Numbered from the stretch's first letter, positions 1 through 10,072 are shown. The stretch is DNA of 64,000 nt from Ralstonia pickettii (GCF_016466415.2 NZ_CP066771.1:2046001-2110000); one strand, 5' to 3'. The notes: a model not told the origin generated them from the sequence alone. Translations and numbers: made by a program.

Positions 1-669
1 CGGATGTACCACGAGATCTACGACGCGATCATGGAGCACCGCCTGCCCCCGCGCACCAAGCTGACGGAGCATGCGCTGTGCGAAATCTATGCCACCGCGC
101 GTCATACCGTGCGCAAGGTCTTCTCCCAACTGGCCGCTGACGGCCTGGTCGACCTGGAGCCGAATCGCGGCGCGTTCATCGCGGCGCCCTCCATCGACGA
201 AGCCCACGCCATGTTCGAGCTGCGCCAGATCCTGGAGCGCGCGGTGCTCGACAAGGTTGGCCGCAGCAGCAACCCAAAGGCGGCCATAGCGCCCCTGATG
301 GAACTCGTCAAACAGGAACGCCAGGCGTTTGTCACGCAGGATCGTCCGCGCTGGATTCGCCTGTCTGCGGAATTTCACGTGGCGCTGGCCGAGCAATCCG
401 GCAATCCGCTGGTGGTCGAGATGATGCGTCGACTGGTGTCGCGCACCACGCTGATGATCGCCAGCGTGGAGGCTCCCGGCAACAACGCCTGCTCGTTTGA
501 CGAACACCTCGACATCCTCAATGCCCTGGAGCGTGGCGACGCCAGCGCTGCCCAGGCCCACATGGCCCAGCACTTGCAATGCTGCGCCGATCGCGTGCGC
601 CCCGAAGCGCCCGCTGATTTCGATCTGCGTTCGGTATTGGGCCCGCGCGGCGGGAAGGACAAAGTCTAG
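1..669 (+). CDS. GntR-family regulator, FCD subfamily (5' end at window edge)
   Basis: DNA-binding regulator of the GntR superfamily. The winged-helix domain is visible at the start (LTEHALCEIYATARHTVRK, then a wing ending EPNRGAFIAAPS). The rest is an all-helical FCD ligand domain, with conserved FHVALAEQSGN and a late HLDILNALERGDASAA segment that supplies His residues typical of metal- or acid-binding FCD folds. The reading frame is open to the first base of the window, so the ATG at 4 may not be the true start; about 10-20 residues could lie upstream. It is co-oriented with the purine-catabolism genes that begin 216 bp downstream, so it is probably their local repressor. That role and the ligand are inference. 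Confidence 0.85.
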   Translation, partial: RMYHEIYDAIMEHRLPPRTKLTEHALCEIYATARHTVRKVFSQLAADGLVDLEPNRGAFIAAPSIDEAHAMFELRQILERAVLDKVGRSSNPKAAIAPLMELVKQERQAFVTQDRPRWIRLSAEFHVALAEQSGNPLVVEMMRRLVSRTTLMIASVEAPGNNACSFDEHLDILNALERGDASAAQAHMAQHLQCCADRVRPEAPADFDLRSVLGPRGGKDKV

Positions 670-884
670 GACCGGTTTAGCTGTATGGGGCGAGCTGGCA
701 CGACAGAGGCCGGCCGCCCAAGAACCTGTTCACGAACCGTAGCGACCCGCCGAAGGTTGGCCCGAGAGACACCGCCCGACATCAGGACGGCACGTGTCAC
801 AAGGCCAGGACCGGGGCGCGCAGCAGGAATGTGGACAGGCTCCAAGCCGGACGCCGTCCGGCTTACCACCCAAAGGAGACCTTT

Positions 885-2294
885 ATGGCAAGCAGCACCA
901 TCGCCGCCCCCACGGCGGATCTGACCAATGAGCGCGTGGCGTACGGACGCCTGCTCGCATTGGGTCTGCAACATGTATTGGTGATGTATGCAGGCACCGT
1001 GGCAGTGCCTCTGATTGTGGGCGGTGCACTGCATCTGCCCAAGGAACAGCTCGCTTTCCTGATCAACGCAGATCTGTTTGCCGCCGGCCTTGCCACCCTC
1101 ATCCAGGCCTTCGGCACTTGGAAGTTCGGCATTCGCATGCCGGTCATGATGGGCGTGACCTTCGCATCGGTGGGCCCGATGATCGCCATCGGCACGGACC
1201 CGAGCATCGGCCTGCTCGGCATCTACGGCGCCGTGATCGCGGCGGGGTTGTTCGGCATCGTCGTCGCGCCGCTCATGGGGCGTGTGCTTGGACTCTTCCC
1301 GCCCGTCGTGACGGGCACCGTCATCACGCTGATCGGCATGTCGCTGATGGGCGTGGGCATCAACTGGGCTGCCAGCGGCCAGCCGACCATGAAAACCATG
1401 GTGGACGGCGTGCTCAAGACCGTGCCCAACCCGGCCTACGGCGACCTGAGCGGCCTGGGCATCGCGCTGGCAGTGCTCGTGATCATCCTGTTGCTGACGA
1501 AGTACGGCCGCGGCCTGATCGGCAACATCGCGGTGCTGCTGGGCATCGTTATCGGCACCCTCATCGCCATGGCATTCGGCAAGGTCAGCTTTGCCGGCAT
1601 CACCGAAGCCGACTGGGTGGCCGTCATCACGCCGCTGCACTTCGGCATGCCGACCTTCCACTTCGGCGCCATCGCCTCGATGTGCATCGTGATGTTGATC
1701 ACCCTGGTGGAATCGACCGGCATGTTCCTGGCACTGGCGGAAATCACCGGCAAGAAGCTGTCCACCGATGACCTCACCCGAGGCCTGCGCGCTGATGGCC
1801 TGGGCACCGTGATCGGCGGTGTGTTCAACACGTTCCCATACACATCGTTCTCACAGAACGTTGGGTTGGTGACGGTCACGGGTGTGCGTTCGCGATTCGT
1901 GGCGGCCATGGGCGGCGTGATTCTCATCGCGCTCGGCCTGTTCCCGAAGATGGCGCACATCGTGGCATCGGTCCCTTCGTTCGTGCTGGGCGGGGCGGGC
2001 ATCGTGATGTTCGGCATGGTTGCCGCCACGGGTGTGCGCATTCTCGGCTCGATCGATTTCAACAAGTACCGCCACAACCTGTTCATCGTGGCGATCTCGA
2101 TCGGCTTCGGCATGATCCCGACGCTGGCACCGACCTTCTTCCAGTACCTGCCGCATTGGCTGGAACCCGTTACGCACAGCGGCATCGTGCTGGGCACGCT
2201 GGTCGCGGTGATCCTGAACCTCCACTACAACGGCATGCAGTCGGCCGAGCACGCCATGCGCGACGCTGCCGCCAACACCCACGGCACGGAGTAA
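885..2294 (+). CDS. NCS2-family urate/xanthine/uracil permease
   Basis: Inner-membrane nucleobase:cation symporter of the NCS2 (UraA/XanP/UacT) family, 469 residues with about 14 hydrophobic segments. The family signature is present as FSQNVGLVTVTGVRSR in the second half. Start chosen at 885 because an AAAGGAG ribosome site sits 8-10 bases upstream; an in-frame upstream start at 831 lacks one. The next gene, 8-oxoguanine deaminase, begins 4 bp after the stop and makes urate, and allantoinase and UraD follow, so urate, xanthine or an oxidised purine is a more likely substrate than uracil. Substrate choice is inferred from context, not from diagnostic residues. Confidence 0.9.
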   Translation: MASSTIAAPTADLTNERVAYGRLLALGLQHVLVMYAGTVAVPLIVGGALHLPKEQLAFLINADLFAAGLATLIQAFGTWKFGIRMPVMMGVTFASVGPMIAIGTDPSIGLLGIYGAVIAAGLFGIVVAPLMGRVLGLFPPVVTGTVITLIGMSLMGVGINWAASGQPTMKTMVDGVLKTVPNPAYGDLSGLGIALAVLVIILLLTKYGRGLIGNIAVLLGIVIGTLIAMAFGKVSFAGITEADWVAVITPLHFGMPTFHFGAIASMCIVMLITLVESTGMFLALAEITGKKLSTDDLTRGLRADGLGTVIGGVFNTFPYTSFSQNVGLVTVTGVRSRFVAAMGGVILIALGLFPKMAHIVASVPSFVLGGAGIVMFGMVAATGVRILGSIDFNKYRHNLFIVAISIGFGMIPTLAPTFFQYLPHWLEPVTHSGIVLGTLVAVILNLHYNGMQSAEHAMRDAAANTHGTE

Positions 2295-2298
2295 TTGC

Positions 2299-3717
2299 AT
2301 GAACGCCACTGTCGCGCACAACGACCCGCTTCTGATTGCCCGTCATGCCGACGTGCTGGTCACCATGGATGCGCAACGCCGCGAGATCCCCGACGGCGCC
2401 CTGGTTGCGCGCGGTGGCGTGATCGAATGGGTGGGCGCCACGGCCGATCTGCCGTCGCAGTACCGCGAGGCCATCGGGCAACCCAACGTACGTGTGATGG
2501 AACTGCGCGACCACGTGGTCACACCGGGCTTCGTCAACACGCACCATCACATGTATCAGAGCCTGACGCGTGCCCTGCCCGCCGCGCAGGACGCCGAACT
2601 GTTTGGCTGGCTGACCAACCTGTATCCGGTGTGGGCGGGCCTCACGCCCGAGATGGTGCGCGTGTCTACGCTCACGGCGATGGCGGAACTGCTGCTGTCG
2701 GGCTGCACGACGTCCAGCGACCATCTCTATCTGTACCCCAACGGCAGCCGACTCGACGACTCCATTGAAGCCGCACAGCAGATCGGCATGCGCTTTCACG
2801 CGGCGCGCGGCAGCATGAGCGTCGGCCGCAGCCAGGGCGGTTTGCCGCCGGACCGCGTGGTTGAAGGCGAAGAAGCCATCCTGAAGGAAACGCAGCGCCT
2901 GATCGAAACGTGGCACAACGCCGATCGCCATTCGATGCTGCGCGTGGTGGTGGCGCCGTGCTCGCCCTTCTCCGTCTCGCGTGACCTGATGCGCGAGTCG
3001 GCCAAGCTCGCGCGCAGCTACGGTGTGTCGATGCACACCCACCTGGCCGAGAACGACAACGACATCGCTTACTCGCGCGAGAAGTTCGGCATGACGCCGG
3101 CCGAGTACGCAGAAGACCTCGGCTGGGTCGGCCGCGATGTCTGGCATGCGCACTGCGTGAAGCTCGACGCGCACGGCATCGACGTGTTTGCACGCACCGG
3201 CACTGGCGTCGCGCATTGCCCGTGCTCGAACATGCGCCTGGCTTCCGGCATCGCCCCGATCCGCACCATGCGCGATGCCGGCGTACCGGTCGGCCTTGGC
3301 GTGGATGGCAGCGCGTCGAACGATGGGGCGCACATGCTCGGCGAAACGCGGCAGGCCATGCTGCTCGCACGCGTCGGCTTTGGTCCCGCGGCGATGAGCG
3401 CGCGCGAGGCGCTGGAGATCGCCACGCTCGGCGGCGCGCGCGTGCTCAACCGCGACGACATCGGCGCGCTTGCACCCGGCATGTCGGCCGACTTTGTCAG
3501 CTTCGATCGTCACCAGGTCGGTTTTGCCGGCGCCGACCACGACCCGGTCGCGGCGCTGGTGTTCTGCGCCCCGTCCCACGTGGCGCACAGCGTGATCAAT
3601 GGGCGCGTAGTCGTCGAAGACGGCCGCCTGACCACGCTGGAACTCGACGCCCATCTCACGGTTCACCGGAGGCTCGCGCTGGAACTCGCGCAGGCTGCCC
3701 GGGCAGTCCCGGCCTGA
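2299..3717 (+). CDS. 8-oxoguanine deaminase (amidohydrolase superfamily)
   Basis: Cytosolic zinc amidohydrolase of the guanine-deaminase/TrzN-like group; best match by memory is bacterial 8-oxoguanine deaminase, which converts 8-oxoguanine to urate plus ammonia. Visible metal and catalytic residues: H82-x-H84 in NTHHHMYQSL, H246-x-H248 with E251 in HTHLAEN, H285 in HCVKLD, and D336 in GVDGSASND. Length 472 is normal for the family. It starts 4 bp after the permease stop, so the two are surely co-transcribed, and ureide-pathway genes follow. A different triazine or guanine deaminase specificity cannot be excluded from the sequence alone, but the urate-pathway context supports this call. Confidence 0.85.
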   Translation: MNATVAHNDPLLIARHADVLVTMDAQRREIPDGALVARGGVIEWVGATADLPSQYREAIGQPNVRVMELRDHVVTPGFVNTHHHMYQSLTRALPAAQDAELFGWLTNLYPVWAGLTPEMVRVSTLTAMAELLLSGCTTSSDHLYLYPNGSRLDDSIEAAQQIGMRFHAARGSMSVGRSQGGLPPDRVVEGEEAILKETQRLIETWHNADRHSMLRVVVAPCSPFSVSRDLMRESAKLARSYGVSMHTHLAENDNDIAYSREKFGMTPAEYAEDLGWVGRDVWHAHCVKLDAHGIDVFARTGTGVAHCPCSNMRLASGIAPIRTMRDAGVPVGLGVDGSASNDGAHMLGETRQAMLLARVGFGPAAMSAREALEIATLGGARVLNRDDIGALAPGMSADFVSFDRHQVGFAGADHDPVAALVFCAPSHVAHSVINGRVVVEDGRLTTLELDAHLTVHRRLALELAQAARAVPA

Positions 3718-3828
3718 CGCGGCGGCGCCTTGCCTCGTTCATGACGCCGCTGTGATGTCGTGAATTTGGAAAGCCGCATTCCACTGTCTGACCGGTGTTG
3801 TATGAAGTCTCCTCGACATGAAAAAACC

Positions 3829-4791
3829 ATGACAAACAATAACTATCCGCGCGATCTCATCGGTTACGGCAAGAACCCGCCCAACGCCAATTGGCCGGGC
3901 GGCGCGCGCGTAGCGCTGCAGTTCGTCCTCAACTACGAGGAAGGCGGTGAAAACAGCGTCTTGCACGGCGACGCCGGCTCCGAGCAGTTCCTCTCGGAAA
4001 TCATCGGCGCCGCGGCCTACCCGGCCCGCCACATGAGCATGGAGGGGATCTACGAATACGGATCGCGCGCGGGCGTGTGGCGCATCCTGCGCGAGTTTGA
4101 AAAGCGCGGCCTGCCGTTGACGATCTTCGGTGTGTCGATGGCCCTGCAGCGCCATCCGGACGTGACGCAAGCCTTCGTTGACCTGGGCCACGAAATCGCC
4201 TGCCACGGCTGGCGCTGGATCCATTACCAGAACATCGACGAAGCCACGGAGCGCGAGCACATGCGCATCGGCGTCGAGATCATCCGCGAGTTGACTGGCA
4301 ATGCGCCACTTGGCTGGTACACCGGCCGTGACAGCCCCAACACGCGGCGCCTGGTCGTCGAGCACGGCGGCTTTGCGTATGACGCCGACTACTACGGCGA
4401 CGACCTCCCCTTCTGGACCGAAGTCGAAACCTCGTCCGGCGAGCACAAGCCGCACCTGGTGGTGCCGTACACGCTCGACACCAACGACATGCGCTTTGCC
4501 AGCCCGCAAGGCTTCAACACGGCCGACCACTTCTACCAGTACCTGAAGGACGCCTTCGACGTGCTGTACGAAGAAGGCGATCCCAACGGCCTCGCGCAGC
4601 CGAAGATGCTGTCGATCGGCATGCACTGCCGCCTGCTGGGGCGCCCGGCGCGCTTCCGCGCGCTGCAGCGCTTCCTCGACTACGTGCAATCGCACGACAA
4701 GGTCTGGATCTGCCGCCGTATCGACATCGCGCAGCACTGGATCCAGAACCATCCGTATGCCAAGCAACCCGTTTTGAGCACCACAGCATGA
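3829..4791 (+). CDS. puuE: Allantoinase PuuE (polysaccharide-deacetylase fold)
   Basis: Metal-independent allantoinase of the polysaccharide-deacetylase/carbohydrate-esterase-4 type that hydrolyses allantoin to allantoate. It begins with the hallmark YPRDLIGYGKNPPNANWPGG and carries LNYEEGGENS, the HEIACHGWRW motif and GWYTGRDSPNTRRL, all characteristic of PuuE rather than of sugar deacetylases. Start at 3829 gives a 320-residue protein that matches the usual PuuE N-terminus; in-frame starts at 3802 and 3760 would add a poorly conserved leader. No strong ribosome site precedes any of them. Its stop overlaps the next gene (uraD) in an ATGA, so the two are translationally coupled. Confidence 0.93.
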   Translation: MTNNNYPRDLIGYGKNPPNANWPGGARVALQFVLNYEEGGENSVLHGDAGSEQFLSEIIGAAAYPARHMSMEGIYEYGSRAGVWRILREFEKRGLPLTIFGVSMALQRHPDVTQAFVDLGHEIACHGWRWIHYQNIDEATEREHMRIGVEIIRELTGNAPLGWYTGRDSPNTRRLVVEHGGFAYDADYYGDDLPFWTEVETSSGEHKPHLVVPYTLDTNDMRFASPQGFNTADHFYQYLKDAFDVLYEEGDPNGLAQPKMLSIGMHCRLLGRPARFRALQRFLDYVQSHDKVWICRRIDIAQHWIQNHPYAKQPVLSTTA

Positions 4792-5312
4792 GCCAGACCA
4801 CCTACACCCTCTCGCAACTCAACGGCATGGACGCACCGCAGTTCGTGCAAGTCCTCGGCGGCATCTACGAGCACTCGCCGTGGGTGGCCGAACAGGCCGC
4901 AACGCAGCGCCCGTTCGCTTCGGCCGAAGCGCTCGCGGCCGCCCTGCGCAGTGCCGTGGATACCGCCGGCATTGAGCCGCAGCTCAAGCTCGTGCGCGCT
5001 CACCCTGAGTTGGCGGGCAAGGCGGCCGTGCGCGGTGAACTGACCGCCGAGTCGACGCGCGAGCAAAGCGGTGCGGGTCTGAACCAGTGCACGCCGGAAG
5101 AGTTTGCACGCCTGCAGGCACTCAACGCGCAGTACAACGAGAAGTTCGGCTTCCCGTTCATCCTGGCGGTGCGCGGCTATGACCGCCACGGCATCATCGA
5201 CAACTTCAGCAAGCGCGTGGAGAACGACCGCGATACCGAGCTGCGTGCATCGCTCGAACAGATTCATCGCATCGCGGGTTTCCGTCTGGCCGATTTGATC
5301 GCCGCCAACTGA
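4788..5312 (+). CDS. uraD: 2-oxo-4-hydroxy-4-carboxy-5-ureidoimidazoline decarboxylase
   Basis: OHCU decarboxylase, which turns the product of urate oxidation and 5-hydroxyisourate hydrolysis into S-allantoin, the substrate of the PuuE encoded just before it. The 174-residue protein shows the family features PWVAEQAATQRPF near residue 30, the RAHPELAGKAAVRGELTAES block near residue 65-80 containing the catalytic His, and the closing FPFILAVRGYDRHGI. The start overlaps the puuE stop by 4 bp. Urate oxidase and HIU hydrolase, needed for the steps in between, are not in this window and must be encoded elsewhere. Confidence 0.93.
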   Translation: MSQTTYTLSQLNGMDAPQFVQVLGGIYEHSPWVAEQAATQRPFASAEALAAALRSAVDTAGIEPQLKLVRAHPELAGKAAVRGELTAESTREQSGAGLNQCTPEEFARLQALNAQYNEKFGFPFILAVRGYDRHGIIDNFSKRVENDRDTELRASLEQIHRIAGFRLADLIAAN

Positions 5313-5464
5313 TTTCTCAGGTTCAGCAGCAAAAAACAACGCTGTGGGCGCGGTGTCATGGGGCATGGGACACCGTTCGGCATGGAGCCTGACCAGCCGG
5401 CCTGTGACTGCATCAAAGAATGCAGCGCAACCTGCAGTGACTTTCAACAACAAAGGAGGTAGCA

Positions 5465-6535
5465 ATGCAGTCGAAATTCAAGCGTGGCATGGCCGCGCTG
5501 GCAGTGGCATCGGCACTGGGGGCAGCAAGTGCCGGTGCGCAAGCGCAGTCGTCCGTCACGCTGTACGGCCAGGTGGATGCCTGGGCGGGCGCCACCAAGA
5601 CCCTGGGCGTATCGGATCGCGCCTGGGGCGTCAACTCGGGCGGTATGTCGACCTCGTACTGGGGCATGAAGGGCAGCGAAGATCTGGGCAATGGCTTGAA
5701 GGCGATCTTCACGCTGGAAGCGTTCTTCCGCCCGGACACCGGCAAGTACGGGCGCTTTGACGGCGATACGTTCTTCGCCCGCAACTCGTTCGTCGGCCTG
5801 CAATCGAGCACGTGGGGTTCGATCAAGCTCGGCCGCCTGACGCCGCCGTATTTCGTATCGACGATCCTGTTCAACCCGTTCATCGATTCGTACACGTTCT
5901 CGCCGATGGTGTTCCACACGTACCTCGGCAACGGCCTGCGCGGCCCCGGCGGTATCTCGGGTCTGGTGGGCGATTCGGGCTGGAACAACGCGATCATGTA
6001 TTCGACGCCGGACTTCAACGGTCTGACCGCCAACTTCATCTACGGCGCGGGCGAGCAAGCCGGCCACAACGGCCAGAACAAGTGGGGCGGCAACTTCCTG
6101 TACTTCCATGGCAACTTCGCAGCCACGGCGGCTTTCCAGCAGGTGCGCTTCGACTCCGCCCCGGGTGACCTGAACGCACTGGTGGCAGGCTTCTCGCGTC
6201 AGACGGCTGCGCAGCTCGGTGCCACGTACGACTTTGGCGTGGTCAAGCTGTACGGCCAATACCAGTACATCAAGAACGCCATCAACTCCGGCGATGCGAA
6301 GAGCAACGGCGGCCAGCTGGGCGTATCGGTGCCGGTCGGCCCGGGCAGCATCCTCGCGTCGTACGCATACACCAAAACTTCGGGCGCGGCTGACGTGAAG
6401 CGCAACACGTGGGCGGTCGGTTACGACTATTCGCTGTCCAAGCGCACTGACGTGTACGCCGCGTACATGCGCGACAAGGTGACGAGCCTCAGCTCGGCAG
6501 ACACCTTCGGCGTGGGCATCCGCGCGAAGTTCTAA
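5465..6535 (+). CDS. Outer-membrane porin, betaproteobacterial type
   Basis: Trimeric general porin of the Gram-negative (OmpC/Omp32-like) family, 356 residues. An N-terminal signal peptide of about 27 residues ends in the cleavage site AGAQA-Q and is followed by SSVTLYGQVDAW, the standard first beta-strand. Further alternating strands and the C-terminal GVGIRAKF with terminal Phe (the BAM recognition signal) complete the barrel. A strong AAAGGAGG ribosome site precedes the ATG. It lies downstream of the purine genes but is separated by 152 bp, so it is probably its own unit. A bidirectional-looking terminator follows directly. The solute is unknown. Confidence 0.93.
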   Translation: MQSKFKRGMAALAVASALGAASAGAQAQSSVTLYGQVDAWAGATKTLGVSDRAWGVNSGGMSTSYWGMKGSEDLGNGLKAIFTLEAFFRPDTGKYGRFDGDTFFARNSFVGLQSSTWGSIKLGRLTPPYFVSTILFNPFIDSYTFSPMVFHTYLGNGLRGPGGISGLVGDSGWNNAIMYSTPDFNGLTANFIYGAGEQAGHNGQNKWGGNFLYFHGNFAATAAFQQVRFDSAPGDLNALVAGFSRQTAAQLGATYDFGVVKLYGQYQYIKNAINSGDAKSNGGQLGVSVPVGPGSILASYAYTKTSGAADVKRNTWAVGYDYSLSKRTDVYAAYMRDKVTSLSSADTFGVGIRAKF

Positions 6536-6551
6536 GCAGTCGGCAGCAAAG

Positions 6552-6588
6552 AAAAACGGCGCCTGGACTTTCCCCAGGCGCCGTTTTC
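6552..6588. terminator. Rho-independent terminator between porin and maeB
   Basis: A perfect 14-bp stem (6553-6566 with 6574-6587; arm AAAACGGCGCCTGG) closes a 7-nt loop. The arms begin and end in A and T runs, so the hairpin has a U-tract on either strand. It can therefore stop the porin transcript on the plus strand and the convergent malic-enzyme transcript on the minus strand. Confidence 0.9.
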
Positions 6589-6633
6589 TTTTGGGCCGCC
6601 AACCTTCAGCGGCCCAACAGTTGGATCAACCAA

Positions 6634-8955
6634 TCAACGCGTAGCCGACACGTCTGCCACCGCCAGCGCCGTCATGTTGACGATGCGGCGCGACGTGGCC
6701 GACGGGTTCAGGATGTGCACCGGCTTGGCCGCGCCCAGCAGGATCGGGCCCACCGTCACGCCCTGCCCGCCCGTGATCTTGAGCAGGTTGAACGCGATGT
6801 TGGCGGCGTCGAGCGACGGCATCACCAGCAGGTTTGCGCTACCCGAGAACGCGCTCTTCGGCAGGAAATGATGGCGGATGTCTTCCGACAGTGCCGCGTC
6901 ACCCTGGATCTCGCCTTCCACCTGCAGGTCGGGCGCTTCCACCTTCAGCAGGTCATACGCAGCGCGCATGCGGCGGGCCGATGCGTTTTTCGACGAGCCG
7001 AACATCGAGTGCGACAGCATCGCCACCTTCGGCTCCTGGCCGAAACGGCGCACTTCTTCTGCCGCCAGCTTGGTGATGTCGGCCAGCTCTTCTGCGCTCG
7101 GCAGCTCGTTGACGAACGTATCGGTGATGAACAGCGTGTGCTTCTCCAGCATCAGGCCGTTCATGGCGGCGAACACCTTGGCGTTGGGGGCCAGGCCGAT
7201 CACGTCGCGCACGTGTTCGAGGTGGGCATCAAAGCGGCCGACCGTGCCGCACAGCAGCGCATCGGCATCACCCAGGCGTACCAGCAGTGCACCGATCAGG
7301 GTGTTCGAGCGGCGCAGCGCCGACTTCGCCATGTCCGGCGTCACCCCGTTGCGGCCCATCAGCTCGTGGTAAGCGGTGTGGTACTGGTGATAGCGGCGGT
7401 CGTCTTCCGGATCGACCAGCTCGAAATGCACCCCCGGCTTCAGGCGCAGGCCGGCCTTCTGGATGCGCATTTCGATCACGTGCGGACGGCCGATCAGGAT
7501 CGGCTTGGCGAGGCCTTCGTCCACCACCGTCTGCACGGCGCGCAGCACGCGCTCTTCTTCACCTTCGGCGTAGACGACGCGCTTCGGGTTGGCCTTGGCG
7601 GCCGAGAACACCGGGCGCATGGTCAGGCCCGTGTGGTACACGAAGTCGCTCAGCTGGGCGCGATAGGCGTCCAGATCCTTGATCGGGCGCGTGGCCACAC
7701 CGGACTCTTCCGCGGCCTTGGCGACGGCCGGTGCGATCTTCTCGATCAGGCGCGAATCGAACGGCTTCGGGATGATGTAATCCGGGCCGAAGGTCAGGTC
7801 CTGGCCGGCGTAAGCCTGCGCCACGGCATCGTTCGTTTCGGCTTCTGCCAGCTCGGCAATGGCCTTCACGCATGCCAGCTTCATCTCTTCCGTGATCTTG
7901 GTGGCGCCGCAATCGAGCGCACCGCGGAAGATGTACGGGAAGCACAGCACGTTGTTGACCTGGTTCGGGTAGTCCGAGCGGCCCGTAGCGATGATGCAGT
8001 CCGGGCGCGCGGCCTTGGCGATTTCCGGGCGGATTTCCGGCTCGGGATTGGCCAGCGCCAGGATGATCGGCTTCGGCGCCATGGTCTTGACCATGTCGGC
8101 GGTCAGCACGCCGGCGGCCGAGCAACCGAGGAACACGTCTGCATCGCGCACGATGTCGGCCAGCGTACGGGCCGACGTGTCCTGCGCATAACGGGCCTTG
8201 TTCGGCTCCATCTTGGCGTCGCGGCCGGCGTAGATCACGCCCTTCGAATCGACCACGTAGACGTTCTCGCGCTTGACGCCCAGGCCGACCATCACGTCCA
8301 GGCAGGCAATGGCCGCAGCGCCCGCACCAGACACGGCCACCTTCACGCTGCCGATGTCCTTGCCGACGACCTTCAGGCCGTTGAGCAGCGCCGCCGACGA
8401 GATGATCGCCGTGCCGTGCTGGTCATCGTGGAAGACGGGAATGTTCAGGCGGTCACGCAGCTTCTGCTCGATGTAGAAGCACTCCGGCGCCTTGATGTCT
8501 TCCAGGTTGATCCCGCCCAGCGTCGGCTCCAGCGAGGCGATGATGTCAACGAGCTTGTCCGGGTCGCGCTCGGCCAGTTCGATATCGAACACATCCACGC
8601 CCGCAAATTTCTTGAACAGGCAGCCCTTGCCTTCCATCACGGGCTTGCTGGCCAGCGGGCCGATGTCGCCCAGACCCAGCACCGCGGTACCGTTGGTGAT
8701 CACGCCGACCAGGTTGCCGCGCGACGTGTACTCCGCCGCCAGCGACGGGTCTTGCTCGATCGCGGTACACGGATACGCCACGCCCGGCGAATACGCCAGC
8801 GAAAGATCACGCTGATTGATCAGCGCCTTGGTCGGGCGAACCTCGATCTTGCCGCGCGTGGGGGTGCGGTGGTATTCAAACGCCGCGCGGCGCAGTTCGG
8901 CCTCGGCGCCTTGGTCTTGGGAGTCCGGCGAGGCGTCGTGAAGCTTGTCGTTCAT
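6634..8955 (-). CDS. maeB: NADP-dependent malic enzyme with C-terminal phosphotransacetylase-like domain
   Basis: Cytosolic malic enzyme MaeB that oxidatively decarboxylates malate to pyruvate with NADP, 773 residues. Residues about 25-430 hold the malic domain ([37 protein letters not shown]) and the NAD(P) Rossmann segment ([13 protein letters not shown]). Residues about 440-773 are a phosphate acetyl/butyryltransferase-like domain, which in MaeB is non-catalytic and senses acetyl-CoA. The start at 8955 ([11 protein letters not shown]) is preferred over an upstream in-frame start because the extra 40 residues resemble no MaeB. It is alone on its strand and converges with the porin. Confidence 0.95.
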   Translation of the reverse strand: MNDKLHDASPDSQDQGAEAELRRAAFEYHRTPTRGKIEVRPTKALINQRDLSLAYSPGVAYPCTAIEQDPSLAAEYTSRGNLVGVITNGTAVLGLGDIGPLASKPVMEGKGCLFKKFAGVDVFDIELAERDPDKLVDIIASLEPTLGGINLEDIKAPECFYIEQKLRDRLNIPVFHDDQHGTAIISSAALLNGLKVVGKDIGSVKVAVSGAGAAAIACLDVMVGLGVKRENVYVVDSKGVIYAGRDAKMEPNKARYAQDTSARTLADIVRDADVFLGCSAAGVLTADMVKTMAPKPIILALANPEPEIRPEIAKAARPDCIIATGRSDYPNQVNNVLCFPYIFRGALDCGATKITEEMKLACVKAIAELAEAETNDAVAQAYAGQDLTFGPDYIIPKPFDSRLIEKIAPAVAKAAEESGVATRPIKDLDAYRAQLSDFVYHTGLTMRPVFSAAKANPKRVVYAEGEEERVLRAVQTVVDEGLAKPILIGRPHVIEMRIQKAGLRLKPGVHFELVDPEDDRRYHQYHTAYHELMGRNGVTPDMAKSALRRSNTLIGALLVRLGDADALLCGTVGRFDAHLEHVRDVIGLAPNAKVFAAMNGLMLEKHTLFITDTFVNELPSAEELADITKLAAEEVRRFGQEPKVAMLSHSMFGSSKNASARRMRAAYDLLKVEAPDLQVEGEIQGDAALSEDIRHHFLPKSAFSGSANLLVMPSLDAANIAFNLLKITGGQGVTVGPILLGAAKPVHILNPSATSRRIVNMTALAVADVSATR

Positions 8956-9250
8956 AGCAATGAATCCTGATGGGGAGTTCCGCAGATAAGGCGCACAGGC
9001 GCTCAGGCGGAAACTCCCTGAGACGAAATGGCAAAAACCAGTGGGAACAGAGAGAAACCGGGGGTGAGGCCGCACGCGTTGCTGGGCACCGTCAGGAGGG
9101 TAGCGACGGAGCGGACGCAGCGCCGGCCAAGGGTGGCGGTCGGCGCGAGACGGGATGAAGTGACAACGCTCAAGCGGGGTACGGCTGGCGGCCTACAGAT
9201 TAGGTCCCGCATTCTAACGTAGACCGCCGGCCAAAACCCACCCTGGCGCA

Positions 9251-9919
9251 CTACTTGGGTGCCGGCCCGGAAGCTGGTTTGGCCGCCGGTTTCACCGATG
9301 GATCAACGGGCAGTTCTATGAGGATCGGTTGTGCATTCGGTGCCGGGAAATTGGCAAAGGCGCTGCGTACCAGGTAAGGCATTACCGCCGTCAGCGATCC
9401 ATCCCCACCCTGCGTTTGCGCCGTCACCTGATAAACACGTTTACCAGTGGCTGCCTCGTCAATTTCCACGTGATAGGCGTAGAAGGGCACCTGGACGTTC
9501 GTGTCGACGTATTGCGGACCCCACGGGCCCCAAGGCCCCCAAGGGCTGCGCCATGGCCCCCAAGGCCCCGGCCCCCAGTACGGATCCGGATACACGGGCT
9601 GGCGCACCTGCACAAGGCGCGTTGCGGTCGAATAGTCCAGGCGGACCACATAGCGCGCGCTGGCACGCGGCACGCTGGTAAAGCCGTGGGCAGCAAGCTG
9701 GTCTGATGTCCAGGCCTCGTAGGTCTGGCGTTCCAGGTCATTTTGCTGCGCTGCGGTGTGCTCGAAGGCATAGGTGCGCGGCGGGTTGTCGGTCCAGCCG
9801 GGTTGCCGGAACGCCGTCACCTGACTGGTGACCGTGCTGGCACAGCCCGCCAGGAGGCTGGCCGCCATCAACGCGCCGGCCATCGGCCAGACGCCCGATG
9901 ACTTGATCCATTTCCACAT
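9251..9919 (-). CDS. DUF4136-type lipoprotein with Gly-Pro-Trp repeats
   Basis: Predicted membrane lipoprotein of 222 residues. A charged N-terminus and hydrophobic stretch lead to a lipobox SLLAGC with the lipidated Cys at 26. The rest fits the DUF4136 pattern seen in small envelope lipoproteins: TYAFEHTAAQQNDLERQTYE early, a YSTATRLVQVRQP strand, and YAYHVEIDEAATGKRVYQV late. An inserted low-complexity segment near residues 113-132 reads GPGPWGPWRSPWGPWGPWGP. Function is unknown; family members are envelope proteins of undefined role. It is monocistronic, and the 153 bp behind it separate it from divergent pepN. Confidence 0.8.
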   Translation of the reverse strand: MWKWIKSSGVWPMAGALMAASLLAGCASTVTSQVTAFRQPGWTDNPPRTYAFEHTAAQQNDLERQTYEAWTSDQLAAHGFTSVPRASARYVVRLDYSTATRLVQVRQPVYPDPYWGPGPWGPWRSPWGPWGPWGPQYVDTNVQVPFYAYHVEIDEAATGKRVYQVTAQTQGGDGSLTAVMPYLVRSAFANFPAPNAQPILIELPVDPSVKPAAKPASGPAPK

Positions 9920-10072
9920 GAAAATCCCCCTACTCTCAATCAGACAGATGGCCGCGGGCCCCGGAAACAGGCTGCGCGCGGTCTGTTACTCAGAGTGACA
10001 CCCAACGCGGAAGATTCCCGCCAAGGGGCTGAGTACAATGGCCTTTTGCGTACCTCTACGAGGATGTTACCG

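Noticed and set aside
6715..8970. A 751-codon open frame on the plus strand antisense to maeB
   Set aside because: It is the mirror of maeB codon bias in high-GC DNA. The translation is rich in Arg, His, Gln and Asp with no domain, and maeB is fully conserved on the other strand.
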